From an uncultured Acidobacteriia bacterium (GTDB lineage: Bacteria > Acidobacteriota > Terriglobia > Bryobacterales > Bryobacteraceae), in NCBI GenBank assembly GCA_903900705.1, contig CAIUOG010000066.1, positions 62,001 through 126,000 of the forward strand: a stretch of 64,000 nt of DNA, in the 5' to 3' direction. The notes under the pieces were generated by a model. The model saw only the letters and a program-made list of their open reading frames with translations. It did no database searches and had not been told where the DNA came from. How positions within the stretch are numbered: the stretch's first letter is position 1; each line of letters starts with the position of its first letter. Below, piece by piece: positions 33,595 through 43,235 of this stretch. Made by a program: the position numbers and the translations under genes.

Positions 33595-35832
33595 GTGCCC
33601 CCTGATGGTGAGTTGCGTGACATTTCCCCGGTAGTGTCCCCCCCGCCGGTCCCTGACCCGGTTTCACTCGACACGCAACTCGAAAAGCTTCTGGCGACCG
33701 TGGCGGAAGCGCGTCCCAAAGACGATCTCTCCCCCATCGGGAAGGCCTATCAGTACGCCGCCCAGTATCACTCCGGCCAGCTTCGCGCCTCCGGTGAGCC
33801 CTATCTGATGCACCCCCTCGCCGTCGCGCAGATTCTTGCCGACATGCGGATGGACGTGGTCAGCATCGTCACCGGCCTGCTGCACGATATCGTCGAAGAC
33901 ACCACCGTCACCACCGCCGACGTTCAGAAAAACTTTGGGCCGGAAGTGGCGAGTTGCGTCGACGGCGTCACCAAACTCAGTAAGATCGATTTCTTCTCCG
34001 CCGAAGACCGCCAGGCCGAGAGCTATCGCAAGATGCTCCTCGCGATGGTAAACGATATCAGGGTCATCATCGTAAAACTGGCTGACCGGCTTCACAACAT
34101 GCGGACGCTGAGCGTGCTCAGCCCCGAACGCCGTGAGCGCATCTCCCGCGAGACTCTGGAAATCTATTCGCCCATCGCGCACCGCCTCGGTATGGGGAAG
34201 GTGCGAGGTGAACTCGAAGACCTCGCCTTCCGCTACCTCGATCCCGATGCCTTCGCCGAAATCTCCCACGCCATCGACAACCAGCGCGCCGCCAACGAGG
34301 CCTATCTCGAACGCATGCGCCGCACCGTGGAAGATGAACTCCGCCGCGAGGGCATTCCGGCCCGCGTCGATGGCCGCGTCAAGCGGGCCTTTTCCGTTTA
34401 TCAGAAGCTCAAGCGGCAGAAGATTTCGCTCGAACAGGTCTACGATCTTTTTGCCCTCCGCATCATTACCGATTCCGTCAAGAACTGCTACGGCGCTCTC
34501 GGCGTGATTCACAATGAGTGGCGTCCGGTGCCGGGCCGCATCAAGGACTTTATCGCGATTCCCCGACCCAACCTCTACCAGTCCCTTCACACCTCCGTCG
34601 TCGGGCCGGAAGGCAAGCATTGCGAAATCCAGATCCGCACCGAAGAGATGCACCGCATCGCCGAGGAAGGCATCGCCGCCCACTGGAAGTACAAGGAAGG
34701 CAAGCGCGGCGCGCAGGATGACCAGCGTGTCGCCTGGCTCCGCCAACTCGTCGAGTGGCAGCAGGAAATGCGCGATCCCGGCGAGTTCAGTTCCACGCTG
34801 AAGCTGGACCTCTACCCGGAAGAAGTCTATTGCTTCACCCCGAAGGGCCGCGTCATCGTGCTGCCCAGCGGCGCGAGCCCCATCGATTTCGCCTACGCGG
34901 TCCACTCGGAAGTCGGCAATACCTGCACCGGCGCCAAGGTCAACGGTCGAATCGTTCCCCTGCGTTACGCGCTGCGGAATGGCGAGATTGTCGATATTCT
35001 GACGCAGTCCGGCCACCTGCCCAGCAAGGACTGGCTGGGGCTGGTGAAAACCTCCCGCGCGCGCAACAAGATCAAGCACGTCATCAACGCCAATGAGCGC
35101 GAGCGCGCCATCGAAATCGGCCAGAAGTTTCTTGAAAAGGAAGCGCGCCGCCACGGCGTGCAACTGGCCCGGATTCAGCGCAACGAACTCGAACGCGTCG
35201 CCGCGGAATACGGCATGAGCAAGATCGAGGATCTCTATGCCAGCCTCGGTTACGGCAAGTTCTCCGCGCGCCAGGTATTGCAGAAGGCCGCGCCGGAGCA
35301 GGTGGCCGAAGATACCCCGCCACCCGCGCCCCCGCCGCCTGCGGACCACTCCTCCGGAGTCCAGCGCAGAGACGATGATTCCGTCATCAAGGTGCATGGC
35401 ATCGACGACGTGATGGTCTATCGCGCCAAATGCTGCAACCCCATCCGGGGCGACGCCATTGTCGGCTATGTCACGCGAGGCAAAGGCATCGCCGTGCACT
35501 CCCGGACCTGCAATAACGTGCAAAACCTGATGTACGATTCCGAGCGCAGGATCGAAGTCGAATGGGCCCGCAACGCCAGCGATACCTTCCCGGTTCGCAT
35601 CGTTGTGCAGACCGACGACCGCCCCGGACTGCTCCATCAGCTGACCACCGTCCTGGCGAGCGAAAGCACCAACGTTCGCAGCCTCGAAGCGCGCACTGAT
35701 TTCCATTCCGGCAACGACGCCGCATCGGTGGAAATGACCGTGGATGTCCGCGATAAAAAACAACTCGAAAAGCTCTGCGCCGCTATGCGCCGGATCTCCG
35801 GCGTGCGCGATGTGGAGCGCATCAATCAATAA
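33595..35832 (+). CDS. rel: Bifunctional (p)ppGpp synthetase/hydrolase (RelA/SpoT family)
   Basis: A 745-residue long RSH enzyme. The N-terminal HD hydrolase is intact: SGEPYLMHP, and HDIVED at about residues 97-102. The synthetase domain has KRAFSVYQKLKRQ and GRIKDFIA, carrying the RxKD form typical of bifunctional Rel enzymes, then YQSLHT. TGS (CFTPKGRVIVLP), a zinc-finger/helical region and a C-terminal ACT domain complete the regulatory half. A proline-rich linker (PPPAPPPP) precedes the last part. The enzyme makes and degrades the stringent-response alarmone. The start is GTG 33595. The DUF971 gene follows after 5 bases. Confidence 0.95.
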   Translation: MPPDGELRDISPVVSPPPVPDPVSLDTQLEKLLATVAEARPKDDLSPIGKAYQYAAQYHSGQLRASGEPYLMHPLAVAQILADMRMDVVSIVTGLLHDIVEDTTVTTADVQKNFGPEVASCVDGVTKLSKIDFFSAEDRQAESYRKMLLAMVNDIRVIIVKLADRLHNMRTLSVLSPERRERISRETLEIYSPIAHRLGMGKVRGELEDLAFRYLDPDAFAEISHAIDNQRAANEAYLERMRRTVEDELRREGIPARVDGRVKRAFSVYQKLKRQKISLEQVYDLFALRIITDSVKNCYGALGVIHNEWRPVPGRIKDFIAIPRPNLYQSLHTSVVGPEGKHCEIQIRTEEMHRIAEEGIAAHWKYKEGKRGAQDDQRVAWLRQLVEWQQEMRDPGEFSSTLKLDLYPEEVYCFTPKGRVIVLPSGASPIDFAYAVHSEVGNTCTGAKVNGRIVPLRYALRNGEIVDILTQSGHLPSKDWLGLVKTSRARNKIKHVINANERERAIEIGQKFLEKEARRHGVQLARIQRNELERVAAEYGMSKIEDLYASLGYGKFSARQVLQKAAPEQVAEDTPPPAPPPPADHSSGVQRRDDDSVIKVHGIDDVMVYRAKCCNPIRGDAIVGYVTRGKGIAVHSRTCNNVQNLMYDSERRIEVEWARNASDTFPVRIVVQTDDRPGLLHQLTTVLASESTNVRSLEARTDFHSGNDAASVEMTVDVRDKKQLEKLCAAMRRISGVRDVERINQ

Positions 35833-35837
35833 ACCGA

Positions 35838-36209
35838 ATGAATACAAACCTCAGGACCGACCCCGAACACATTGCGATCTCCAAATCGAGAGGCATCGAG
35901 ATCGATTGGAAGGATGGCCACCACAGTTCTTTTGGCACCGAGTACCTGCGCGACTGGTGCCCCTGCGCCAGTTGCACCGGTTCACACGGCACCGAACCGC
36001 GCAAAAAGACCACCGAAGCGCCGGCCAGCCCCTTCCCCATGTTCACGCCGAAACTGAAAATGCTCAACATCGAACCCGTTGGCAGCTACGCGATGAAGAT
36101 CGACTGGAGCGACGGGCACAACACCGGGATCTATTCCTACGACCATCTCCGCGAAGTCTGCCCCTGCGACGAATGCAGGGCGGCGAAGCAGGCTGGGCAG
36201 GCAGTCTGA
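35838..36209 (+). CDS. DUF971 (gamma-butyrobetaine hydroxylase-like N-terminal) protein
   Basis: A 123-residue protein with two related segments: DWKDGHHSSFGTEYLRDWCPCASC and DWSDGHNTGIYSYDHLREVCPCDEC. Each ends in a C-P-C-x-x-C motif that probably binds zinc. Stand-alone DUF971 proteins are found in many bacteria, sometimes next to iron-sulfur assembly genes, and have no firm function. The first unit follows the rel stop by five bases, so it is likely cotranscribed with rel. The relation to alarmone metabolism is unknown. Confidence 0.85.
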   Translation: MNTNLRTDPEHIAISKSRGIEIDWKDGHHSSFGTEYLRDWCPCASCTGSHGTEPRKKTTEAPASPFPMFTPKLKMLNIEPVGSYAMKIDWSDGHNTGIYSYDHLREVCPCDECRAAKQAGQAV

Positions 36210-36260
36210 CCGGGTTGCTATCCTGTGGAGTCCCGGAACGCTTAGACTGGTGAAACACTC

Positions 36261-36971
36261 ATGTCGAAGAAAATAGCGGTGGTGGAAGATGAAGCCGAAC
36301 TGGCTTCCCTGATCGAGTACAACCTCAACCGGGGTGGCTTCCAGACCCGTGTCTTCGGCGGCGGCGTCAATACGTTTCGCGAACTCGAGGCCTGGCAGCC
36401 GGACCTGATCGTCCTCGATGTCATGCTGCCCGGGCAGGACGGCTTTGAGATCTGCCGCCGCATCCGCCAGGGCGGCAAACTGACTCGCACACCCGTTATC
36501 TTTCTCACCGCCCGCTCCGACGAGGTGGATCGTGTCCTGGGTCTTGAAATCGGCGGCGATGACTATATCACCAAACCGTTCAGTCCGCGCGAACTGCTGG
36601 CCCGCATCAAAGCCCATCTGCGCCGCAGTGAGGCCGACACCGAGCCCAAACAGACGAACGTCACCATGGGCCCGTTCCGCGTCGACCTTGCCGCCCGCCG
36701 CGTCTTCCAGCTCAAGCCACAGGGCCTGGAAAAGGAAGTCGAACTCACCTCTACGGAGTTCAAACTCCTCGAATTCTTCCTCACTCATGTCGGCCACGCC
36801 TGGTCCCGCGAACAGCTCCTCCGCGAAGTCTGGGGCGAACAGCACTACGTCACCCCGCGGACCGTCGACGTCCACATCCGCCGCCTCCGCGAACAGATCG
36901 AAGAGAAGCCGGATGAGCCCGCCTTCCTCGTGACCGTGCGAGGCTTTGGCTACCGCTTCGAAGTGCAGTAA
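36261..36971 (+). CDS. OmpR/PhoB-family response regulator
   Basis: A 236-residue two-domain regulator. The receiver has acidic residues near 10-11 (VVEDE), the phosphoacceptor Asp at about 53 (IVLDVMLPG), Thr/Lys in FLTARSDE and TKPFSP. The C-terminal winged helix has LTSTEFKLLEFFL and TPRTVDVHIRRLREQIE. It is followed after 10 bases by a PhoR-like sensor kinase. The resemblance to PhoB is good but phosphate genes are not adjacent, so the signal is not assigned. Confidence 0.93.
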   Translation: MSKKIAVVEDEAELASLIEYNLNRGGFQTRVFGGGVNTFRELEAWQPDLIVLDVMLPGQDGFEICRRIRQGGKLTRTPVIFLTARSDEVDRVLGLEIGGDDYITKPFSPRELLARIKAHLRRSEADTEPKQTNVTMGPFRVDLAARRVFQLKPQGLEKEVELTSTEFKLLEFFLTHVGHAWSREQLLREVWGEQHYVTPRTVDVHIRRLREQIEEKPDEPAFLVTVRGFGYRFEVQ

Positions 36972-36981
36972 CCGAGGGCAT

Positions 36982-38475
36982 GTGACCGGTCGTATCTTCC
37001 TCAAACTGATTGCCGTAATTGCCTGCCTGATCGCGGTCTCCCTCGTGGCGGCGGACCTGCTTGCCTCTCGCGTGGCTGAGCACTACTTCATCGCCCATCT
37101 CGAAAAGGAGCTGGAAGAAAAGGGACGCGTCCTCATCGCGGCGGAACTGGTCCGTCAACCCCAACAGTCGCACTTCCGCCAGCTGGGGCAATCCGCGGAC
37201 GCCCGCCTCACGCTGGTTGCCGGCGACGGCAAGGTACTCGCCGATTCTGAAGCCGACCCCGCCACGATGGAGAACCACGGCGGCCGGCCGGAACTCCGCG
37301 AAGCCTTCTCCGGCCGCGTCGCCACCATCACGCGCCACAGCGCAACCCTCGGCGTCGATTTCCTTTACGTTGCCATCCCTCTCCGCGCCTCATCCCCCGC
37401 TCAGCCCGCCGCGTTGCGCCTCGCCATGCCGCTCTCCCGCGTCAATGCGGAGGTGGCCGCCATCCGTCTCAAAATCCTGGAAAGCGTGGCTCTCGCGTTT
37501 CTGCCCGCAATCCTGATCGCCGCTTTCCTTGCCCGCCGCCTCGCGAGCCGCATGGGGGACATCATCGCCTATGCCGGAGAACTCGCCAACGCCAACTTCC
37601 AGGCGCGCCTGAAGCCCGGCGGTGGCGGAGAACTGGGCATTCTTGGCCAGAAGCTCAACGAGACCAGCGCCAAGCTGGAGCGAACGGTGCAGCAGCTCCA
37701 GCACGAACACACCGAACTGGACTGCCTGGAGCGCGTCCGCAAGGACTTCGTCATCAACGTCTCCCACGAACTCCGCACCCCCCTCGCCTCCATCCAGGGC
37801 TACACCGAAACGCTGCTCGATGGCGCGATTAACGATCCCGAATACAACGTCCGGTTCCTGAACATCATCCGTCACAACGCCGAGCGCCTCTCGCGCCTGA
37901 CGGGCGACCTGCTCATCCTGTCCCGCCTCGAACTGCGCACCCAGGAATTCCGCTGCGCCTCCTACCGGGCGGACCAGTTGCTGGGCGACGTCGTCGACAC
38001 CATCCGCCCCATTGCCGAAAAGAAACGCATCACCATGGTGCACGAACCGGGTCCGGAAGGCACGGAAGTCTTCTGCGATTCCGAGGCGTTCTATCAGGTG
38101 GTCAGCAACCTTCTCGATAACGCCGTGAAATACACCCCGGAAGGCGGCTCCATCACCTCCGGCCTGAAGCCCGTGCGCCGCGACGACAACACCGAGTGGG
38201 TGGAATTCTTCGTCCGGGATTCCGGTATGGGCATTCCCGTGGAAGATCAGTCGCGCCTATTTGAGCGCTTCTACCGCGTCGATAAGGCCCGCAGCCGGGA
38301 ACTCGGCGGCACTGGCCTGGGCCTCGCCATCGTCAAACATCTGGTGAAAGCGCATGGCGGTGATGTCCGCGTGGAAAGTGAGCTGGGACACGGAACTACC
38401 TTCTTTTTCACGCTTCCGGTGGATCATACCGAGCTCGCCATGGAGAACATGCCCGTAAGTGCGGCAATTCAATAG
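36982..38475 (+). CDS. PhoR-like sensor histidine kinase
   Basis: A 497-residue membrane kinase. Transmembrane helix 1 is at about 6-28. A periplasmic sensor of about 135 residues follows, then helix 2 at about 167-185 and a HAMP linker. HisKA has [12 protein letters not shown] (phosphoaccepting His about 262). The HATPase has [14 protein letters not shown] (N box), RDSGMGIP (G1), [13 protein letters not shown] (F box) and [11 protein letters not shown] (G2). No PAS domain is evident, unlike E. coli PhoR. GTG 36982 is chosen because it follows GAGGG and avoids overlap with the regulator; an upstream in-frame start exists at 36946. A second regulator gene lies 73 bases downstream. Confidence 0.92.
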   Translation: MTGRIFLKLIAVIACLIAVSLVAADLLASRVAEHYFIAHLEKELEEKGRVLIAAELVRQPQQSHFRQLGQSADARLTLVAGDGKVLADSEADPATMENHGGRPELREAFSGRVATITRHSATLGVDFLYVAIPLRASSPAQPAALRLAMPLSRVNAEVAAIRLKILESVALAFLPAILIAAFLARRLASRMGDIIAYAGELANANFQARLKPGGGGELGILGQKLNETSAKLERTVQQLQHEHTELDCLERVRKDFVINVSHELRTPLASIQGYTETLLDGAINDPEYNVRFLNIIRHNAERLSRLTGDLLILSRLELRTQEFRCASYRADQLLGDVVDTIRPIAEKKRITMVHEPGPEGTEVFCDSEAFYQVVSNLLDNAVKYTPEGGSITSGLKPVRRDDNTEWVEFFVRDSGMGIPVEDQSRLFERFYRVDKARSRELGGTGLGLAIVKHLVKAHGGDVRVESELGHGTTFFFTLPVDHTELAMENMPVSAAIQ

Positions 38476-38495
38476 ACTTCCGGCTTCACGCGGAT

Positions 38496-38524
38496 TTGAC
38501 GCGCTCTTAACCCCGCTGTAACGT
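38496..38524 (+). promoter_or_regulatory. Candidate separate promoter for the second response regulator
   Basis: TTGACG (38496-38501), 17 bases, then TAACGT (38519-38524), 24 bases before GTG 38549. The -35 is strong, the -10 moderate. It would allow independent expression of the second regulator. Confidence 0.4.
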
Positions 38525-38548
38525 AATCGCGGCTACGCTGGAATTGCC

Positions 38549-39277
38549 GTGACAAAACGAATCGTTCTGATCGAAGACGACGCTGATCTTTACGCATTGC
38601 TGAAATACAACCTCGAAAAAGAGGGCTTCAGTCTTGCAGGCTCGCAAACTGGCCGTGGTGCGCTCGATCTCTGCCGCCGCGTTCGCCCCGATCTGATTCT
38701 GCTCGATATCATGCTCCCCGATTCCGACGGGCTTGATATCTGCAAAGGCATCCGCAACGATGCCGAACTGGCGCAGACCCCGATCATCTTCCTCACCGCC
38801 CGCGCTTCGGAAACAGACCGCATCGTCGGCCTCGAACTCGGCGCCAATGACTATATCGTCAAGCCCTTCTTCATCCGCGAACTGATTGCCCGCGTCAAAC
38901 TGCAGTTCCGCACCCAGACGGCCCCGGCCCGCGTCCTCAAGGCCGGCGCCGTGGAACTTGACCGCAGCAGCTGCCAGGTGAAACTCGCGGGCGAACCGCT
39001 CGCCCTTACCGCCACTGAATTCCGTCTTCTCGAATTCCTCATGACCCGTCCCAGCGTCGTGTTCAGCCGTGAACAACTGCTCAACGCCGTCTGGGGGCAG
39101 GATCGCGCCATTACGGATCGCACGGTGGATGTCTACATCCTGCGCCTCCGCCAGAAGATCGAACGCGACCCCGCCGCTCCCCGCCTGATTCACTCCGTGC
39201 GTGGCTTCGGCTATTCGTTCGAACCGCGCACCGTGGAACAGCCCCGCGAAGAAATCGCCCTCGAAGTCGCCAGCTAG
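38549..39277 (+). CDS. OmpR/PhoB-family response regulator (second)
   Basis: A 242-residue regulator with the receiver Asp at about 53 (ILLDIMLPDSD), TKR-type acidic pair (IEDDADL), FLTARASETDR and VKPFF. The winged helix has LTATEFRLLEFLMTR and ITDRTVDVYILRLRQKIE. It belongs to the same subfamily as the regulator at 36261 but is clearly divergent, so this is not a recent duplication. It could be a second output of the kinase between them or an orphan. The start codon is GTG. Confidence 0.92.
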   Translation: MTKRIVLIEDDADLYALLKYNLEKEGFSLAGSQTGRGALDLCRRVRPDLILLDIMLPDSDGLDICKGIRNDAELAQTPIIFLTARASETDRIVGLELGANDYIVKPFFIRELIARVKLQFRTQTAPARVLKAGAVELDRSSCQVKLAGEPLALTATEFRLLEFLMTRPSVVFSREQLLNAVWGQDRAITDRTVDVYILRLRQKIERDPAAPRLIHSVRGFGYSFEPRTVEQPREEIALEVAS

Positions 39278-39320
39278 CTGGTCGACACCAGCGGGTCCGG
39301 CTCCGATATTGCGGCTGTGT

Positions 39321-39326
39321 TACGCT
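39321..39326 (+). promoter_or_regulatory. -10 element TACGCT of the TsaC-like gene
   Basis: TACGCT ends 7 bases before GTG 39334, predicting a transcript starting at the start codon. Confidence 0.35.
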
Positions 39327-39333
39327 GACCCTG

Positions 39334-39966
39334 GTGGCTACCGATCTTATCGGGCTTAATCCTCTCGACCCTTCTCCGCAGGCTCTGGATCGCGCCGCTG
39401 CACTCATCCGGAACGGCAAAGTGGTGGCCGTCCCCACCGATGCCCTCTACACATTGGTGGCGGATCCGTTCAGTCTCCTCGCCGTCCGCCAGGTCTACGC
39501 CGCCAAAGGTCGCGGCATCCACCGCGCTCTGCCTCTTCTGGTTCGGGACGCGCTGATGGTGGAAGAACTGGCCCGCGAAATCTCTCCGCGCTTCCGCGTT
39601 CTCGCCCGGCGCTTCTGGCCCGGCCCCCTCACCATGATTCTGCCCGCCGCCCCCGGCGTCCCGCTGCGCGCCACCGGCAACACCGGCCGCCTTGCCGTGC
39701 GTCAGGCCCGCTCTGTGGTGGCCGACGCCCTCATCGAGCGCCTCAACCAGCCCCTCATCGCCACCAGCGCCAACATCTCCGGCAGCCCCACCTGCCGCAG
39801 CGGCATTGAGGTCTTCGGCATGATGGATGGCCAGGTCGACCTCGTCCTCGATGGTGGTTTCTGTGACGGCGTCGGCGCCAGCACCGTCGATATCACCGAA
39901 CCCGAATGGCAGATGATCAAAGAGGGCGCCATCACGGCGCGCGATATCGCCGAATGCCTCGAATAG
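39334..39966 (+). CDS. tsaC: L-threonylcarbamoyladenylate synthase (TsaC/YrdC/Sua5 family)
   Basis: A 210-residue YrdC-fold protein. The nucleotide/threonine pocket is seen as VPTDALYTLVADP and VYAAKGRGIHRALPLLV, with RFWPGPLTMILPA and PLIATSANISG as later signature blocks. The enzyme makes threonylcarbamoyl-AMP for the universal t6A37 tRNA modification. Two signature positions differ from the common form: YTL in place of YGL, and KGRG in place of KGRP. Activity is likely but not certain. The start is GTG 39334. It converges on a sulfatase gene with a 6-base gap. Confidence 0.85.
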   Translation: MATDLIGLNPLDPSPQALDRAAALIRNGKVVAVPTDALYTLVADPFSLLAVRQVYAAKGRGIHRALPLLVRDALMVEELAREISPRFRVLARRFWPGPLTMILPAAPGVPLRATGNTGRLAVRQARSVVADALIERLNQPLIATSANISGSPTCRSGIEVFGMMDGQVDLVLDGGFCDGVGASTVDITEPEWQMIKEGAITARDIAECLE

Positions 39967-39972
39967 ACTAAC

Positions 39973-41439
39973 TCAGTTCTTCCCGGGCGTAGGCAAGTCC
40001 CCGCTCTTCAGCTGTTCACGAATCGCCGCTCCCAGCCCTTCCGTCTCGCGCTCCGCATCGTAGTCCGGATTCGGCGTCGGCATCACCGGGTGCATCCCCT
40101 CCAGCCACCGATCCAGATTCGCCCGCAGCACCTTCGCAATCTCCGGCGTGCTCTCCGCCACGTTCTTCAGTTCACCGGGATCCGTGCTCAGGTTATAGAG
40201 TTCCACGGAATTATCTTCATACCACCGGATCAGCTTCCAATCGCCCATCCGGACCGCCGCGCCCGGTCGCCCACCCTGATTCGAGTAGTGCGGATAATGC
40301 CAGTACAGCGCATCCCGCTTCGGAGCCGTGCCGCGCCTGAGCAGCGGAACCAGATTGACCCCGTCCTTCGGCGCGCCGATCATCCTCGTCACGCCCGCCA
40401 TCTGCGCAATCGTCGGATAAAAATCCGTGCTCGTCACCGGCACAGGGCTCACGCTCCCGGCCTTCGTCACGCCCGGCCACACGATCACCAGAGGCTCACG
40501 GATTCCACCCTCATACAGAAAGCCTTTACCCGCCTTCAAAGGCAGGTTCGATGTGGGGGTCTGGCCCTTGTACTCCGCCGAAGCCAGCCCGCCATTGTCG
40601 GACGTGAAGATGAAAATCGTCTCGTTCTCCAGTCCTTCTGACCGGATGCGGCTCACCACACGCCCCACGCTTTCGTCGATGCTCTGCACCATCGCCGCGT
40701 ATGTCGCATTGTTCTGCGGATCTTTCGGATCCCTCACCTTGCGCTGGTAATGGCCCACCAGGGCCGACTTCCCTTCGAGCGGGATATGCACGCCGTAATG
40801 CGCCAGATACAGGAAAAACGGGTGCTTCGCGTTCTTCTGGATGAAGTCCTCGGCCGCATCGGTCAGCGTGTCCGCCAGATAGCTCCCCTGCGCGGCTGAA
40901 ATCGGCGGACTGCCGTTCCACTGCGGGAAGAAATGGCTCTTCGGTGAACCCGCGTCCGTACCCGCCACATTCACATCGAAACCCTGCTTTTCCGGGTAGT
41001 ACTTCGGTCCGCCCAGATGCCACTTGCCGATCGCGGCGGAAACATAACCCGCAATCCGCAACTCCTCCGCGATCGTGGTTTCTTCAAGCGGCAGAAACTG
41101 GTTGCTCTCGGGCGCAATCAGCTTCGAATGCGGCAGCGTATGCTTGCCCGGCAGGAAGTTCGTGATGCCCAGACGCGCCGGATACTTACCCGTCATAATG
41201 GCGGCGCGCGTCGGTGAGCACACCGGGCAGGCCGCGTAGGCATTGCTGAACCGCATCCCGCTCGCCGCCAGCGCGTCGATATGCGGCGTCTCATAGAAGT
41301 GGCTGCCGTTGAACCCGACATCCTTCCACCCCATGTCGTCCACCAGGATGAAAACAATATTCGGCTGCCGGCCCACCACCTGGCCCTGCAGGCCCGCGGC
41401 GCAGGCGGCGGCGGTCAGAAACCTCCGGCGTGTCAGCAT
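39973..41439 (-). CDS. Secreted type I sulfatase
   Basis: A 488-residue exported arylsulfatase-family enzyme. The N terminus is Tat-like (MLTRRRFLTAAACAAG). The catalytic motif CSPTR (C74-R78) is intact and followed by AAIMTGKYPARLG, so Cys can be converted to formylglycine. Metal ligands are present as VDDMGWKD and FTSDNGG. It probably removes sulfate from extracellular glycans. No sulfatase-maturase gene is visible nearby. GAGGGG precedes the ATG by three bases. It contrasts with the Cys-less homologue at 10885-12111. Confidence 0.93.
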   Translation of the reverse strand: MLTRRRFLTAAACAAGLQGQVVGRQPNIVFILVDDMGWKDVGFNGSHFYETPHIDALAASGMRFSNAYAACPVCSPTRAAIMTGKYPARLGITNFLPGKHTLPHSKLIAPESNQFLPLEETTIAEELRIAGYVSAAIGKWHLGGPKYYPEKQGFDVNVAGTDAGSPKSHFFPQWNGSPPISAAQGSYLADTLTDAAEDFIQKNAKHPFFLYLAHYGVHIPLEGKSALVGHYQRKVRDPKDPQNNATYAAMVQSIDESVGRVVSRIRSEGLENETIFIFTSDNGGLASAEYKGQTPTSNLPLKAGKGFLYEGGIREPLVIVWPGVTKAGSVSPVPVTSTDFYPTIAQMAGVTRMIGAPKDGVNLVPLLRRGTAPKRDALYWHYPHYSNQGGRPGAAVRMGDWKLIRWYEDNSVELYNLSTDPGELKNVAESTPEIAKVLRANLDRWLEGMHPVMPTPNPDYDAERETEGLGAAIREQLKSGDLPTPGKN

Positions 41440-41463
41440 AGACCCCTCGTGAATACCAGTCGA

Positions 41464-42636
41464 TTACAGTGCTTCGGCCGCGGCGCCCAGCGTCAGCGTG
41501 ACCTTCTGATTCCGCTTGCCCCGCACAATCGAGAGTTCAATCTTATCCCCGGCGCGCTTGTGATTCACAGCCCGTCGCAGCGCATCCTGCCCGTCCACGG
41601 GAATCCCGTCGATAGCGGTGATCAGATCGCCGCCCACGCCCAGCCGGTACATCCCCACGATCACCACGCGGTCGTAACCCTTCAGCCCCGCCTCATCCGC
41701 CGGAGAACCCGCTTCAATCGTCTCGATCAGCAGTCCGCCGGCCGCCGGAAGATTCAGCGCTTCCGCAATGTCGCCCTGAATGAAAATCACCTGGCTGATG
41801 CCGTGCACCGGGTGTGAAATCTTACCCGTCGTGCGGTACTCCTCCAGCATCGCTTTCGCGCGATTCACCGGCATCGCAAATCCAATCCCGATGCTGCCCG
41901 CCTCGCCGCTCGCCGTCTGGGAACCGAAAATCGCCGTGTTGATGCCGATCACGTTGCCGCGCGAATCAAACATCGGCCCGCCGCTGTTGCCGGGGTTGAT
42001 GGCCGCATCGGTCTGGATCAGACCTTCCAGCGGGGTCCCGTCCTCGTTCTGCAGGCTGCGTCCAAGCGAACTCACAATACCCGTGGTCAGCGTCCCATCG
42101 AGGCCGAACGGATTGCCGATCGCCAGCACCTTCTGGCCCACCTGCAGACTGTCCGAATCACCCAGGCGGACGAACGGCAGCTTGTGCCCCGCGTTAATCT
42201 TGATCAGCGCCAGATCGTTCCGCCGATCGATCCCCAGCACCTGCGCCTTGTACTGCTTCTTGTCCTTGTCGGAAAGCGTGACCGTGATGTTCTGTGACCC
42301 GTTGATCACATGATTGTTGGTGATGATCTCACCCTCGTCATTGATCAGGAAGCCCGACCCCGTGCCCTTGCGCGGATAAACCTGGAAGAAGAAATCCCGG
42401 CTGTACACCGTGCTCGTAATGTTCACGGTCGCCACCCGGTTGGTCTTGTAGATGTCGATATTGTTCTGCTCGTCGGTCTCAAAACCCGCGCCATGCGCCG
42501 TCACCGGGTCTGACCACAAATGTCCGTCGCCTGTCAGCGGCCTTACAAACTGCGCCAGCTTCCACTGGCCGCGCGAGGTCAGCATCCAGAATGATGCCAC
42601 CAGAATCAGGGTGAACAAAAGGGTGCGAGGTTTCAT
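41464..42636 (-). CDS. HtrA/DegP-type serine protease with PDZ domain
   Basis: A 390-residue S1C protease. It has an uncleaved or cleavable N-terminal hydrophobic segment (LLFTLILVASFWMLT), a trypsin-like domain with H109 (TNNHVING), D141 (RRNDLALIK) and S218 (NPGNSGGPM), and one C-terminal PDZ domain (about 290-380). A single PDZ makes it DegS-like in layout, so it may be a membrane-tethered envelope stress protease or a periplasmic quality-control enzyme. It is third in the folD-coaE-htrA operon, joined to coaE by a four-base overlap. Confidence 0.93.
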   Translation of the reverse strand: MKPRTLLFTLILVASFWMLTSRGQWKLAQFVRPLTGDGHLWSDPVTAHGAGFETDEQNNIDIYKTNRVATVNITSTVYSRDFFFQVYPRKGTGSGFLINDEGEIITNNHVINGSQNITVTLSDKDKKQYKAQVLGIDRRNDLALIKINAGHKLPFVRLGDSDSLQVGQKVLAIGNPFGLDGTLTTGIVSSLGRSLQNEDGTPLEGLIQTDAAINPGNSGGPMFDSRGNVIGINTAIFGSQTASGEAGSIGIGFAMPVNRAKAMLEEYRTTGKISHPVHGISQVIFIQGDIAEALNLPAAGGLLIETIEAGSPADEAGLKGYDRVVIVGMYRLGVGGDLITAIDGIPVDGQDALRRAVNHKRAGDKIELSIVRGKRNQKVTLTLGAAAEAL

Positions 42637-43235
42637 GATGCCGAACTCAGTTCTTCAAACACTATTTTAGTTTGACGCAGCGTCTCTTCGCGCGTGCCGC
42701 TGGTATCGATCACATAATCCGCCAGCCCCGTTTTTTGGCTGTTGGGGATCTGCCGCGCCAGCCGCGCCCGCACGTCGTCTTCCCGCGCGCCCGGCCGCGC
42801 CATGGCGCGTTCAAACTGCTGCGCGGGCGAACAGGTCACCGCGATCAGGCGGAAGAAATCCCGGTGACTGCCGGTTTCCACCAGAATCGCAGCCACGTAA
42901 ATCACAATCGCCCGCGGATCCTGCGCGGCAATGTCATGGAACCGTTGCTCCGCCAGCGCCCTCACGGCGGGATGTACCATTCCGTTCAGCCAGGCCAGTT
43001 GCACCGGATCGGAAAATACCAGCGTGGCCAGCCGGGCGCGGTCTATCCGGCCCTGGGCGTCCAGAATCTCGTCCCCGAAGTGCCCCACCACGCCGCTGTA
43101 CGCCGCGCCGCCAGGCAGCAGAACGTCATGCCCCAGCGCGTCGGCCTCCACCACATGACAGCCCATGCCGGCCAGCGCGGCCGCCACAAAGCTCTTGCCG
43201 CATGCCATCCCGCCGGTCAGGCCGACGACGATCAT
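42633..43235 (-). CDS. coaE: Dephospho-CoA kinase
   Basis: A 200-residue P-loop kinase that performs the last step of coenzyme A synthesis. The phosphate-binding loop is GLTGGMACGKS (about residues 5-15). The core EADALGHDVL and the lid/base region TCSPAQQFERAMARPG followed by ARLARQI are typical. The start at 43235 overlaps the folD stop as ATGA, and its own stop overlaps the htrA start the same way; a longer in-frame reading upstream is inside folD and is rejected. The normal length supports this start. Confidence 0.94.
   Translation of the reverse strand: MIVVGLTGGMACGKSFVAAALAGMGCHVVEADALGHDVLLPGGAAYSGVVGHFGDEILDAQGRIDRARLATLVFSDPVQLAWLNGMVHPAVRALAEQRFHDIAAQDPRAIVIYVAAILVETGSHRDFFRLIAVTCSPAQQFERAMARPGAREDDVRARLARQIPNSQKTGLADYVIDTSGTREETLRQTKIVFEELSSAS

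Noticed and set aside
33664-35847. 727-residue open frame on the minus strand across the rel gene
   Set aside because: It mirrors the high-GC codon use of rel, lacks domain-like sequence, and rel is unambiguous.
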